Source: Planctomycetota bacterium (lineage in GTDB: Bacteria > Planctomycetota > Planctomycetia > Pirellulales > Pirellulaceae). From it: 21,261 bases of DNA. The number at the start of each line of letters is the position of its first letter. Positions within the stretch are counted from its first letter, which is position 1. The stretch is taken from NCBI GenBank assembly GCA_026692885.1, contig JAPLNJ010000379.1:1-21261 (forward strand), read 5' to 3'. The position numbers were made by a program, and so were the translations under genes. Of the stretch, positions 1 through 12,900 are shown one piece after another. The notes below the pieces were generated by a model, which was given only the letters and a program-made list of their open reading frames with translations, did no database searches and was not told the origin of the DNA.

Positions 1-978
1 ATCGTCTGGGAGTGGTGCTTCTTCGATCACTTGGTCCAGGATTACGACGCCGCGAAGTCCAACTACGTGGGCACGGGCAAGACCATCGCCGACTACCCGA
101 ACAAGCTGGATATCAACCTGGATGGCCACAACCTCAAGGCCGATTGGTTACACTGCAACTCGCTGGACTACAACCAGACGCTGGACCAGATCGTCGTCAA
201 TTCGGTGCAGGGCGAGTTCTACGTCATCGATCACGGCAACACGTTCACCGTCGGAGATCCGACCGCTAGCATCGCCCTGGCGGCCACCGGCGCGGGGGAT
301 TTCCTGTATCGCTTCGGCGATCCGGCCCGCTACGACCAAGGCACCAAGCCGGCAGTCCTCGAAGATTGGACGCAGTCCACCACCGGCACCAAGCAAATGG
401 GCGGCGCTCACGACATCCAATGGATCGCCGACGGCCTGACCGGAGCCGGCCATTTCTTGATCTTCAACAATGCCGAATATCTCTCCGAACACACCTCGCA
501 GTCCTACGTGATGGAGATCGATCCATTCGTGGATGCAAGCGGGACCGACACGGGCCACTATGTGAACCCGCCCGCCGCGGGCTACAACACGGTCACGCCG
601 TTGGCGGTGACCGACAAAGCCCCCAAGCTGATCTCGAAGCAAGTTGTGTGGAACTATTCCACCGACAGCAATCTGACTCTCTTCAGCCAGATCGGCTGCA
701 GCGCTCAGCGGCTGCCCAACGGCAACACGCTGATTACCGCGGATACCGAGGGTTATATCATGGAGGTCACGCCCACCGGCGAGACCGTGTGGGACTACAT
801 CGTACCGGTCACCAGCAGCGGGACGGTGCAGACCATCGGCGACCGTTTGCCGATGGTCAATTCCATCTTCCGGGCCTATCGCTATGAGGCGACCTACTTC
901 TCCGGCCGCACGCTGACGCCGGGCGCAACGATTGCCGGCCGCACGACGGTCGCGAATCCCTACGCGGGCACGACGAAC
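1..978 (+). other. Arylsulfotransferase-like domain, copy 1 (partial; altered active site)
   Basis: This is the C-terminal part of a propeller of the bacterial arylsulfate sulfotransferase family. Landmarks are the IVWEW strand at base 1, DWLHCNSLDYN with its His at 151-153, VIDHG, the FRFGDP-like strand YRFGDP, and AHDIQW with its His at 409-411, the position of the sulfo-accepting His in characterised ASST. The Arg that follows the NS of the LDQI strand in this family is Val here (205-207), whereas copy 2 has Arg at that place. The copy ends with the segment FRAYRYEATYFSGRTLTPG, a signature repeated at the end of copies 2 and 3. Substrate and activity are unknown; the loss of Arg suggests reduced or absent transferase activity. 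Confidence 0.8.
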
Positions 979-3900
979 TACGATGCCTTGCAGCGGCAGA
1001 CGGAGACGCAGTACTGGGATGCGACCAACGCCTACAGCGGCTATACATTATTCAGCGCGCAAGGGACCACGTACCTGCTGGACATGCAGGGGCGCAAGGT
1101 CAACACTTGGGCCACCGGCACAGATGCCCGACTGTTGGACAGTGGCAACCTGTTGGACTGGGCGACGAACTCCAGCAGCCAGACCGGGTTGAAGGAACTG
1201 GACTGGAGCGGCAACACGGTCTGGCAGTACTACGAGACCCGCACGGCCTACCATCCGCACGGCGACTTCCAGCGGATCTACGACCCCAAACTGGGCGCCT
1301 ATGCCACGCTGTACCTGGCCAACAAAGACGTGACCGCGGCCGAGTGCCTGGCCGCCGGGTGCGATCCGGCCGACGCGCCCTTCACCGGCGCTCAGGTCGA
1401 CACGATCGTGGAAGTCGACATGAGCGGCAACATCGTCTGGGAGTGGTCGTTCTGGGATCACGCCATCCAGAACGTCGACGCCACGAAGGCCAACTCTGTC
1501 GCCTCGGGCAAGACGATCGCCGATTATCCGGGCAAGATCAATTTGAACCTGCCGGGGCGGCCGCTGCAGAGCAACTGGCTGGACTGCAATTCGCTGGACT
1601 TCAACCAGACGCTCAACCAGATCGTGGTCAATTCCCGGCAGGGCGAGTTCACCATCATCGACCACGGCGCCACGTTTCTGGCCGGCAATCCGACCGGCAG
1701 CATCGCGCTGGCAGCCACCACCGCGGGTGATTTCCTGTACCGCTTCGGCGACCCGGCCCGCTACAGCCAGGGCAGTGCGCCGTCGGTCGGCGTCAATTGG
1801 GAGACGGCCAGCAGCGGCAATAAACAGATCGGCGGTAGCAGCAACGTGCAGTGGATTGACAGCGGCTTGACCGGGGCCGGGCACCTGCTGGTGTTCAATA
1901 ACAACCAGTACCTCTACCAGCGCACGCCGCAGTCCTACGTCTTCGAGATCAATCCGTACGTGAACTCGAGCGGCACCGACACGGGCAGCTACGTCAACCC
2001 GCCCACCGCGGGTTACAACACCTGGACCTTCGACAAGGACACGATGAAGGCCAATCAGCTGTTGTCCAAGCAGGTGGTGTGGAAGTATGGGTCGATCAGC
2101 AATCTGACGATGTTCAGCCATTTTGGGTCCAGCGCCCAGCGGTTGCCCAACGGCAATACGCTGATCTGCGCAACCACCGAAGGCTATCTGGTCGAGGTGG
2201 ACACCAGCGGCAACGTGGTCTGGGAATATATCAACCCGGTCACGAACGCCGGGATCGTGACGGCCATCGGCGACGACCTGCCGATGACCAACGCCGTACC
2301 GCGGGCCGTACGCTACGCGGCCAGCTTTGCCGGTTTCACAGGCCACAGCCTGACGCCGGGCGCCACCATCACGGGCAACGTCTTGCCCACGATCACCAGC
2401 ACCACGCGGACGCCCACGGCGCCGTCCGCCACCAATGCCGTCTGGGTCACCAGCCAGATGACCGACAACGGCAGCATCAGCAGCGCCAAGCTGACCTATG
2501 TCACCGGCAGCGGCACGCCCATTACGGCCACGCCGTTTACCGAGACGTTCGGGACGACGACGGTCAAGCCTTGGACCGGCACCACCGGCTCCGATAACAC
2601 CTGGACCATCGTCGGCACCCCCAACCCATTCGAATTAGCCACGAGGGCGAACTACGTCACGAGCACTACGGCGGAAGGGGTGGAGTACAAGTGCAGTGTG
2701 GCTACGAGTGCCTCGGTGTCCGCCGTCAACAGCATCAACGCCGCGGGCGCGTCCGGATCCGTGGAATTCTATGTTCAGACATCGTCGATAGTTACCACGG
2801 ACGGCTGGGCCTTCCAGCTCGATTCCGGCAGTGGCTACGTGACGCGGCTGAGCGAAACCGGAACCAGCCACACCTTCACGAAGTTCACTTATGCCCTGGC
2901 CAGCAGCGAACTGGTGGCCGGTCTGAAAATGCGATTCCAATTCACGGGGACTGCTGGCAGTGCAGGCCGGATCGACCTGGACCAGATCACCGTCACGACC
3001 GTTTCCGGAGGATCGAGCACGTCGACCGTGACCATGCTGGACGATGGCCTGCATGGTGACGGTGCGGCAGGTGACCACGTCTACGGCGGGCAGATCCCGG
3101 CCCAGGCCCTCGGCACCACGGTGAGTTACTACGTCTCCGCGACGGACAATTCGGGCTTTACTACGGTCGATCCGGCCACGGCGCCGACTGACAAGTACTC
3201 CTATACCGTTACCGTCCAGAACAACACGGCGCCGACCGTGGCGACGGCGGCCAGCGCCACGCCCAGTCCGGTCACCGGCACAACCACCGCGCTGGCCGTG
3301 CTGGGCGCCGACGCGGATACGGGAGAGAGCAGTCTGACATACACCTGGACGGCGACCACGGTGCCCAGCGGCGCCACGGCGCCGACGTTCAGTGTCAACG
3401 GCAGCAATGCGGCGAAGGCCACGACGGCCACGTTCAGCCAAGCGGGCAGCTACCGCTTCACGGTGACGATCGCCGATCCGAGCGGTCTGTCCGCCACCAG
3501 TCCCGTCGACGTGACGGTGAATCAGACGTTGACGACGATCGTCGTGAGTCCCGCCTCCGTCAATCTGAACACCGCCGCCACACAACAATTCACGGCCTCG
3601 GGCAAAGACCAATTCACCAGCGCACTGACCACGCAGCCGACGTTCACCTGGTCGACCACCGTCACGGGCGGGACGATCAGTTCCAGCGGTCTGTTTACGG
3701 CGCCCAGCACGGCGGCCAGCGGCAAGGTCACGGCGGCCAATAGCTCGGTGAGCGGCGAGAGCACGGTCGTCGTCGCCAGCCTGTCGCATCCTTACACGAT
3801 GGCCGCTCTGCCGGACACCGGGCAGGTCGCCAGTTACGCGACGATCTATGGAGAAGATGCCGACTACACGATCAACCCGCCGACCTACAAAGACAACGGC

Positions 3901-6900
3901 AACGGTACGGTCACCGACAAAGTCACCGGCCTGATCTGGCAGCAGGTCGACGGCGGCGAGATGACCTGGGAACAGGCGGTCGCGTATGCCGACGGCCTCA
4001 CCCTGGGCGGAGCCAGCGATTGGCGGTTGCCGTTCGGCAAGGAACTCTACAGCCTGATGGACGAAGGCACCATCAACCCGGCCCTGAACACGACGTATTT
4101 CCCCGCGTCGGCGGCCGAGTACTGGTGGTCGAGCGACACGGCGGTCGATGATGCGTCCAAGGTGTGGGTCGCGAACGCGGGCGGCGGCATCGGCCCGCAT
4201 CCCAAGACCGAAACGATCAGCGCCGGCGGGATCAAGCACTTCCACGTCCGCTGCGTGCGCGATCCCGCCGCCACCGGCGCCACGCATCTCTACGGCAACC
4301 TGACCAACAAGGGCGATGGTACGGTGACCGACAACCACACGAGCCTGGCCTGGCAGCAGGCGGAGTCCGTGGCGATGACCTGGGAAGAGGCGCAAGCCTA
4401 CGCCGAGAACCTGACCCTGGCCGGCCACAGCGATTGGCGGTTGCCCAACATCAAGGAACTGCAATCGCTCAGCGACACCGACGTCCGCGCGCCGTCGCTG
4501 GACAAGACCTACTTCCCCGGGGCCACGGCCACACGCTACTGGTCGTCCACCACCATGGCGAACAACACGCTCCAGGCCTGGTATCTGGACAGCGACTATG
4601 GCCTGACCAGCTACGACGTCAAGACCGGCCTGTGGCATGTGCGCTGCGTCCGCGGCGGGACCGTGACCAATTTGAACATCCCTGAGGTCGAGGTCATCCC
4701 GGCGGGCTCGTTCGTGATGGGCGACCATTTCAACTTCTCCGATCCGGACCACCCCAGCGACGAACTGCCGTTGCACACGCTGTCCATCGACGCCTTCTAC
4801 ATGGGCACGTATGACATTACGAACCGGCAGTACGTCAGCTACCTCAATTCGGCCTTGGCGCAGAGCCTGATCGAGGTCCGCAACGGCCTGGTCTACGCCC
4901 CCGGCGGCAGCACCATCTATGCCGAGACCCGCCAGGGTGAGTCCGCCTTGTTTGGCCTGATCTACAGCGGCATCGATTGGAACGGCACGGCCTTCTCCGT
5001 GCTCTCGGGCCGCGAGAACCATCCCGTGGTCGGCATCCGGTGGGAAGGGGCCGCGGCCTACTGCAACTGGCTGAGTGCCGTCCAGGGCTACCAATCGGTC
5101 TACAACCTGACGACTTGGACCACCGACTTCACCAAGAGCGGCTACCGCCTGCCGACGGAGGCCGAATGGGAATACGCGGCCAACGGTGGACAGGAGACGC
5201 CTTACTACCAATTCCCCTGGGGCAGCAACACGAACACCGACGGCACCTGGTCCAACTGGGAAAACTCCGGCGATCCGTACGAAACGGGCGATTACCCCTA
5301 TACCACTCCCGTGGGCTTCTACGACGGTACCCTGCAGCTGAAGAGCGAGTTCAACTGGCCGGGCAGCCAGACCAGCTACCAGACTTCCAACGCGGTCAAC
5401 GGCTATGGCCTGTACGACATGGGCGGCAACATCTGGCAGTGGACCAATGATTGGTACGCCAACGGCTACTACTCCGTGAGTCCCGCCAGCAATCCGACCG
5501 GACCGACGACCGGCGACCCGATGCCGGATGGGCTGGCCTACCATGGGATGCGCGGCGGCAACTGGTACAACGGGGCTCAGTACCTCGGCTTGAGCCGAAT
5601 CTCCAACCGGGATCCGGGCTATTATCGCGGTCCCCAAGACCCCAATCACCCGTACTACCACGTTGGGTTCCGCGTGGCCTTGAAGACCGCCAGCCTAGTC
5701 CAGCCGGGGGCCACCGACCAGACGCTGCTGAGCACCCTGCAGTTCGGCGAAGGGCCGGCGACCGACTCCAGCGGCAACGTGTTCTTCTCCGATGTCAAAG
5801 CCAACACAATTTACAAGTGGTCCGCCGCCGGCCAGTTGTCGACCTTCCGCACCAGCTCCGGCGGCACCAACGGGCTGGCCTTCGACGCCTCCGGCAACCT
5901 GATCGCCTGCGAAGGCACCAATGGCCGCATCGTCTCGATCACTCCCCAAGGGGTCGTGACCAGCTTGGCCTCGACCTACAACGGCACGCGGTTCAACGAG
6001 CCGAACGATTTGTGGATCGACCCCAGCGGGGGCATCTACTTCACCGATCCCGTATTCTTCGGGACCCAGGTGCAAGACGGCCAGCACGTTTACTACATCA
6101 GCCCGGATCATAGCACCGTGACCCGTGTCATCAGCGACATGACCAAGCCGAACGGGCTGATCGGCACGGCCGACGGCAAGACGTTGTACGTCAGCGACTA
6201 CGGCGCGGGGGCCACGTACAAGTACACCATCGGAACCGGCGGGGCCTTGACGGGCAAGACCCTGTTCGTCTCGGTCGGTTCCGACGGCATGGAGCTCGAC
6301 AGCGAGGGCAATGTTTATCTGACCACCGACGACGTGCTGGTCTACAACGCGGCCGGCACCAAGATCGCCACCATCAACGTGCTCGAACGCCCCACGAACC
6401 TGACCTTCGCCGGAATCGACCGGCGGACCCTGTTCATTACCACCGAGGCGGCTTTGTACACGCTTGCGCTGCGCCCGCAGGGGTTGGGCGCCACCATCGC
6501 CAACGCCGCTCCGGGGATCACCGGCACCACCCGGACGCCCACGATACCATCGGCCACCGATGCTGTGTGGGTCACCAGCACGGTCACCGACGACAGCGGC
6601 GTGGCGAGCGTCAAGCTGACCTACGTCACCGGCAGCGGCACGGGCACCACGACCACGCCCTTCACCGAGACGCTGGGCACCACACCGGTCAAGCCCTGGA
6701 CCGGCGTCACCGGTTCCACCAACGCCTGGACGGTCACGGGCAACTATGTTGAGCTGCGTACGGGCGCCAACTATGTCACCAGCACCACGGAGTGCGGGCT
6801 GGAGTACAAAGGCGGCGCCACGCTGAATGCGGTGACCGAGGCCATGATGACCACGACCAACGCCATCAATGCCGCAGATACGTCCGGCTCCGTGGAGTTC

Positions 6901-9900
6901 TGGGTCCAGACGCTGACGCTCGACGGGACCGACGGCTGGACGTTCCAGGTCGATTCCGGCAGCGGTTTCGTGACCCGGCTGAGCGAATTGACCGGCAACA
7001 GTCACGCCTTCCAGAAGTACACCTACACCCTGGCCAGTAGCGAACTGGTCAGCACGCTGAAGCTGCGGTTCCAGTTCGTCGGCGGTGGTGCCGCGGACGA
7101 CGATCGCATCAACCTGGATCAGATCACCGTCTCGGTGACCACGGGTAGCGTTCCGGTGACGGTCACCATGCTCGATGACGGCGCCCATGGCGACGGCGCG
7201 GCGAGTGACCACGTCTATGGCGGGCAGATCCCCGCAATGGCCATCGGCACCACGGTCAGCTATTACGTCACGGCGACGGACGGCACGGGACTGATCACCA
7301 CCGACCCCAGCACAGCCCCCACGAACAAGTACTCCTACATCGTCGGCCACACGACGCCGACACTCCAGCTCAACGAGTTCCTGGCCTCCAGCACGACCTT
7401 CATAGCCACCACGGACTACCCCACGCCGACCGTCGGACTGTCCATCAATACGACCGGAGCGTTGGACGGCTACACCTTGCTGGACCCGATGCACGGCAAG
7501 ACCACGTACCTGATCGACAACGCCGGCCAGATCGTGCATACCTGGACCAGCGAGTACGAGCCGGGCCGGACCGCCTACCTGATGCCCGACGGCCATCTGT
7601 TCCGGGCCTGCATGGCGCCCGGCGGGCTGAACACGGGCGGTGGCGAGGGCGGGCGGATCGAGGAACGCGACTGGGACGGCAACCTGGTGTGGTATCTGGA
7701 CTACGCCAGCAGCACGTACATGATGCACCACGACTTCAAGGTCCTGCCCAACGGCAACATTATCATGCTGGTGGTGGAAAAGAAGACCTATGCCGAGGCG
7801 ATCACCGCCGGCTTCAACCCCACGCTGCTGGATACCACGATCAGTACCGACGGCTTTATGCTGCCCGACTCAGTGGTCGAGATCGACCCCACCGTTTCCT
7901 CTGGCGGCACAGTCGTCTGGGAGTGGCATGTTTGGGATCATCTGATCCAGGACTACGATGCCACCAAGGCCAACTACGGCGTGGTGGCCCAGCATCCGGA
8001 ATTGATCGACGCCAACGGTCCGGGCATCAAGATTCCCCAGTTCTGGAATCACTTCAACGGGATTGATTACAACCCCGCGCTAGACCAGATTCTGCTCAGC
8101 GCCCGCAATCAGAACGAAGCTTGGGTCATCGATCACAGCACGACCACCGCCCAGGCGGCTGTCCACAGCGGCGGCGCGCACAGCAAGGGCGGCGACCTGC
8201 TGTATCGCTGGGGCGACCCGCGGATGTACGACGCCGGCACGGTCAGCAACCGGATGCTGTACGAGCAGCACAACACCCAGTGGATTGCCGCCGGCTTGCC
8301 AGGCGCGGGCGACATCATGGTGTTCAACAACGGCATCAATCGGCCAGCCGGCATCTACTCGACGATTGACGAATTCACGCCGCCGGTGGACGCCTCGGGC
8401 AACTACACGCTCAGCACGGGAGCGGCTTACGGCCCCACGGCTTTGACGTGGACGTACGTCGCCAGTCCGCCGACGAGTTTTTACTCGATGGAAATCTCCG
8501 GCGTTGAGCGGCTGCCCAACGGCAACACCTTGATCTGCGAGGGCCTCACGGGGCGGATTTTCGAAGTCACCTCCGCGAGGCAAATTGTCTGGCAGTACCA
8601 GAACCCGGTTACGGATACGGGCATCCTGGACCAAGGTTCCAGTCTGCCGGCGGACTCGCGCGGCGGTTACATGACGGCCGTGTTCCGGGCCCTCAAGTAC
8701 CCGACCACGTACGGCGCCTTCACCGGCCGCACGCTGACGGCCAGCGGGACGGTCGAGGTGTATCCCGACTGGATCGAGCTGCGCAATCCGGGCACGTCGG
8801 CCGTAGACCTGGGCGGCCTGTATCTGACGAACGACACCAGTGTGCCCACGAAATTCCAGATTCCCAGCGGCGTGTCGATTCCGGCCGGCGGCTACCTGGT
8901 GTTCTGGGCTGATAACAGCACGACAGCTGGCAGCCGGCACATGAACTTCACGCTGGACGCCACGGGCGGAACCATCTCGCTGTATGACATCGACGGGATC
9001 ACTCGGATCGACACGGTTACCTACGGTGCTCAGACGACGAACGTCTCCTCCGGCCGCTACCCCGACGGCACCGGCAACTGGCAAGCCATGACGACCGCCA
9101 CGCCCGGAGCCGCCAACGCGGCGACCGTGAATCAGGCCCCCACCGACGTGACGCTCTCAACGACCACGGTCGCTGAGAACCTGCCCGCCGGAACCCCGGT
9201 GGGCACCCTCACCACCACCGATCCGAATACCGGTAACACGTTCACCTACAGCCTGGTCAGCGGCACCGGCAGCACGGACAACGCCTCGTTCACGCTCAGC
9301 GGCAGCACGCTTCAGACCGCTGCCAGCTTCGACTACGAGACGAAGAATTCGTACAGCATCCGGATCCGTTCGACCGACCAGGGTGGTCTGTACTTCGAAA
9401 GAATCTTTACGATCAGCGTCACGCTACCGAATCAATCGCCCGTGATCAGCGGCACGAGCCGTAATCCTGCGGCTCCGTCGGCCACTGTCCCCGTCTGGGT
9501 CACCAGCACGGTCACGGATGACGGCAGCGTCAGCGGTGTCACGCTGACTTACTCCACCGGCAGCGGCAGCCCCACCACGACCACCGTGTTTACCGAGACA
9601 ATGACCGCCACGGAAGTCAAGCCCTGGACCGGCACTGGAGCCGTGAATGCCTGGACCGTAACGGGTAGCTATGTCGAACAACGGATCGGCTCCAACTACG
9701 GCACCGGCAACGCGTGCGGGCTGGAGTACAAGGGGGGCCTCACCCTCAACGCGCTGACCGACGCCATGCTGACCACGACCAACGCGATCAATGCCGTCGG
9801 CACCGCTGCGTACGTCGAGTTCTGGGTCCAGACGCTCACGCTGGATGCGACCGACGGCTGGACCTTCCAACTCGATTCCGGCAGCGGCTTCGTGACCCGA

Positions 9901-12900
9901 CTGAGCGAGCTGAGCGGAAGCAGCCACGCCTGGCAGCAGTACCGCTATGATCTGACCAGCACCGAGTTGGTCAGCACACTCAAAATGCGGTTCCAATTCG
10001 TCGGCGGTGGCGCTGCTGATGACGATCGAATCGACCTGGACCAGATCACCGTCACGGCGACTTCGGGTGGCACGACGACCAACACCGTGACGATGCTCGA
10101 CGACGGCGCTCACGGCGATGGCGCGGTGGGCGACCATGTCTACGGCGGGCAGATTCCCGGCCTGGCCAGCGGCACCACTGTCAGCTACTACGTGACTGCG
10201 ACCGACAACGCCGGACTCGTCACCACCGACCCAGCCACGGCGCCCAGCACCAAGTATTCCTACACGGCCGGGGCGGCCGCTTTGAGCGTCAACGTGGTGG
10301 CAGCCTCGGTGGCCGAGAACGCCGGTGCGACAGCGACCACGGTGACGATCAGCCGCAACTCGGACACCACGGCCGCGCTGACCGTAAACCTGTCTAGCAG
10401 CGACACCAGCGAAGCCACCGTTCCGGCCACGGCCACGATTCCGGCCGGGCAGACGTCGGTGACTGTGAATCTGGCGGCGGTGGACGACGCGATTGTGGAC
10501 GGTACTCAGACGGTCACGATCACGGCTGCGGCCACCGGATTCACCAGCGGCAGCGACACGCTGCAAGTCACCGACACCGAGGTGGCGACTCTGGTTGTAA
10601 ACGTGGTGGCGGCCAGCGTGGCCGAAAACGCCGGTGCCACGGCGACCACAGTGACGATCAGCCGCAACACGGACACCACGGCCGCCCTGACCGTGAACTT
10701 GACCAGCAGCGACACCAGCGAAGCCACCGTCCCGACGACGGCTACGATTCCGGCCGGACAGACGTCGGTGACTGTGAACCTGGCGGCGGTGGACGACACG
10801 CTTGTGGACGGTATCCAGACGGTCACAATCACGGCTGCGGCCACCGGATTCACCAGCGGCAGCGACACGCTGCAAGTCACCGACAACGAGGTGGCGACTC
10901 TGGTTGTAAACGTGGTGGCGGCCAGCGTGGCCGAAGACGCGGGTGCGACTGCGACCACAGTGACGATCAGCCGCAACACGGATACCACGGCCGCCCTGAC
11001 CGTGAACTTGTCCAGCAGCGACACCAGCGAAGCCACCGTTCCGGCTACGGCCACGATTCCCGCAGGGCAGACGTCGGTGACCGTGAGCCTGGCGGCGGTG
11101 GACGATGTGATCGTGGACGGCACGCAGACGGTGACGATCACCGCATCGGCCATCGGCTTTGTCAGCGGCAGCGACACGGTACAGGTGACCGACAATGATG
11201 TGGCGACCTTGACCGTGAACGTGGTCGCGACCGCCGTAGCGGAAAACGTCGGCGAGGCAGCCACTACGGTGACGATCAGCCGCAACACGGACACCTCGGC
11301 CGCCCTGACCGTGAATCTGTCCAGCAGCGACACCAGCGAAGCCACCGTTCCGGCCACGGCCACGATACCCGCAGGGCAGACGTCGGTGACTGTGAACCTG
11401 GCGGCGGTGGACGACGCGCTTGTGGACGGTATCCAGACGGTCACAATCACGGCTGCGGCCATCGGATTCACCAGCGGCAGCGACACGCTGCAGATCACCG
11501 ACAACGAGGTGGCGACTCTGGTTGTGAACGTGGCGGCGACCTCTGTGGCCGAAAACGCCGGTGCGGCAGCGACTACAGGGACGATCAGCCGCAATACGGA
11601 CACCACGGCCGCCCTGACCGTGAACCTGTCCAGCAGCGACATCAGCGAAGCCACCGTCCCGGCCACGGCCACGATCCCCGCCAGCCAGGCGTCGGTAACG
11701 GTGAATCTGGCCGCGGTGGACGATGCGCTTGTGGACGGCACGCAGACGCTGACGATCACCGCTTCGGCCGCCGGTTTCGTCAACGGCAGCGATTGGCTGC
11801 ACGTGACCGACGACGATGTACCAGCCTTGACCGTTGATGTGCTGGCGGCAACCGTGGCCGAAAACGCTGGTGCGGTAGCGACCACAGTGACGATCAGCCG
11901 CAATACCGACACCACCGCCGCGCTGACCGTGAACCTGTCCAGCAGTGATCTCAGCGAAGCCACCGTCGCGGCCACGGCCACGATCCCCGCCGGCCAGGCG
12001 TCGGTGACTGTGAATTTGGCTGCCGTGGATGATGCGGTCGTGGACGGTATCCAGACGGTCACAATCACGGCTGCGGCCATCGGATTCACCAACGGCAGCG
12101 ACACGCTGCAAGTGACCGACAACGAGGTCTCCAACCGTGCGCCAACCGACGTTTCGCTGACGCCGCAAAGCGTGCCGGAGAACCAACCTGTCGGGACCGT
12201 CTTGGGCACGTTGGCGACGGTCGATCCCGACCCCCAGAACACGTTTACATACACCCTGGTTTCAGGTCCGGGAGATGCGGACAATGCCGCGTTCCGTATT
12301 TCGGGAAATCAGTTGTCAACGGCAGTTTCAATGGACTACGAGCTAAAGTCGACGTACAGCATTCGCGTGCGAACGACCGACCAAGGGGGGCTGACATTCG
12401 AAAAGCCTTTGACTGTGGCGGTCGCGAATGTGAACGAGTCGCCTCGAGTGGTGAACCCCCTTGCGAACCAAACCGCTCCGGCGAACCGCCAGTTCCGCTG
12501 CACCTTGGCGCAGGACACGTTCATGGATCCCGACGTCGGACAGAGCTTGAGCTATACGGCATCGCAGGCCGACGGCTCGCCCTTGCCGAAGTGGCTCAAT
12601 TTCGACGGTCCGACGAGGACCTTTTCGGGTCGGCCCCTGGTCCGCGACGTGGGCCAGATCCACGTCCGTGTCACAGCCACGGATTCCGGTGCACCTGCAC
12701 TGGCTGCTGGGACTGAGTTCAGCATCACCGTGACGTCGCATCCTTTCGCCTGGCAAAACGCGGATCTGCTGGAGGACGTCGATGGAAATGGGTTGGTGAC
12801 TGCCCTGGACGTGTTGCTCGTCATCAATTGGATCAACGGCAACGAGGTCGGCGCTGTGCCAACGCCCTTTCCAGACCCCGTTGATGCGCCTGTATTCTTT

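Noticed and set aside
31..33. TTG as start of the first giant gene
   Set aside because: The frame is open to the first base and already encodes the conserved IVWEW strand before it, so the gene begins outside the window.
2635..5661. A 1,008-residue open frame on the minus strand, with others of similar size (9424-12186, 5695-7731, 13965-16013, 16926-19055)
   Set aside because: They lie antisense to clear domain-bearing frames. Their translations are rich in Arg, Gly, Val, His and Ala and show no recognisable domains; they result from high GC and biased third positions.
3880..5693. Possible target of a diversity-generating retroelement (lectin-fold domains)
   Set aside because: No reverse transcriptase, template repeat or adenine-substituted copy of these domains is found in the window.
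10282..12135. Regular tandem repeats considered as a CRISPR array or minisatellite
   Set aside because: The 309-bp units are protein-coding in one frame with Calx-beta-type sequence; there is no short repeat-spacer alternation.
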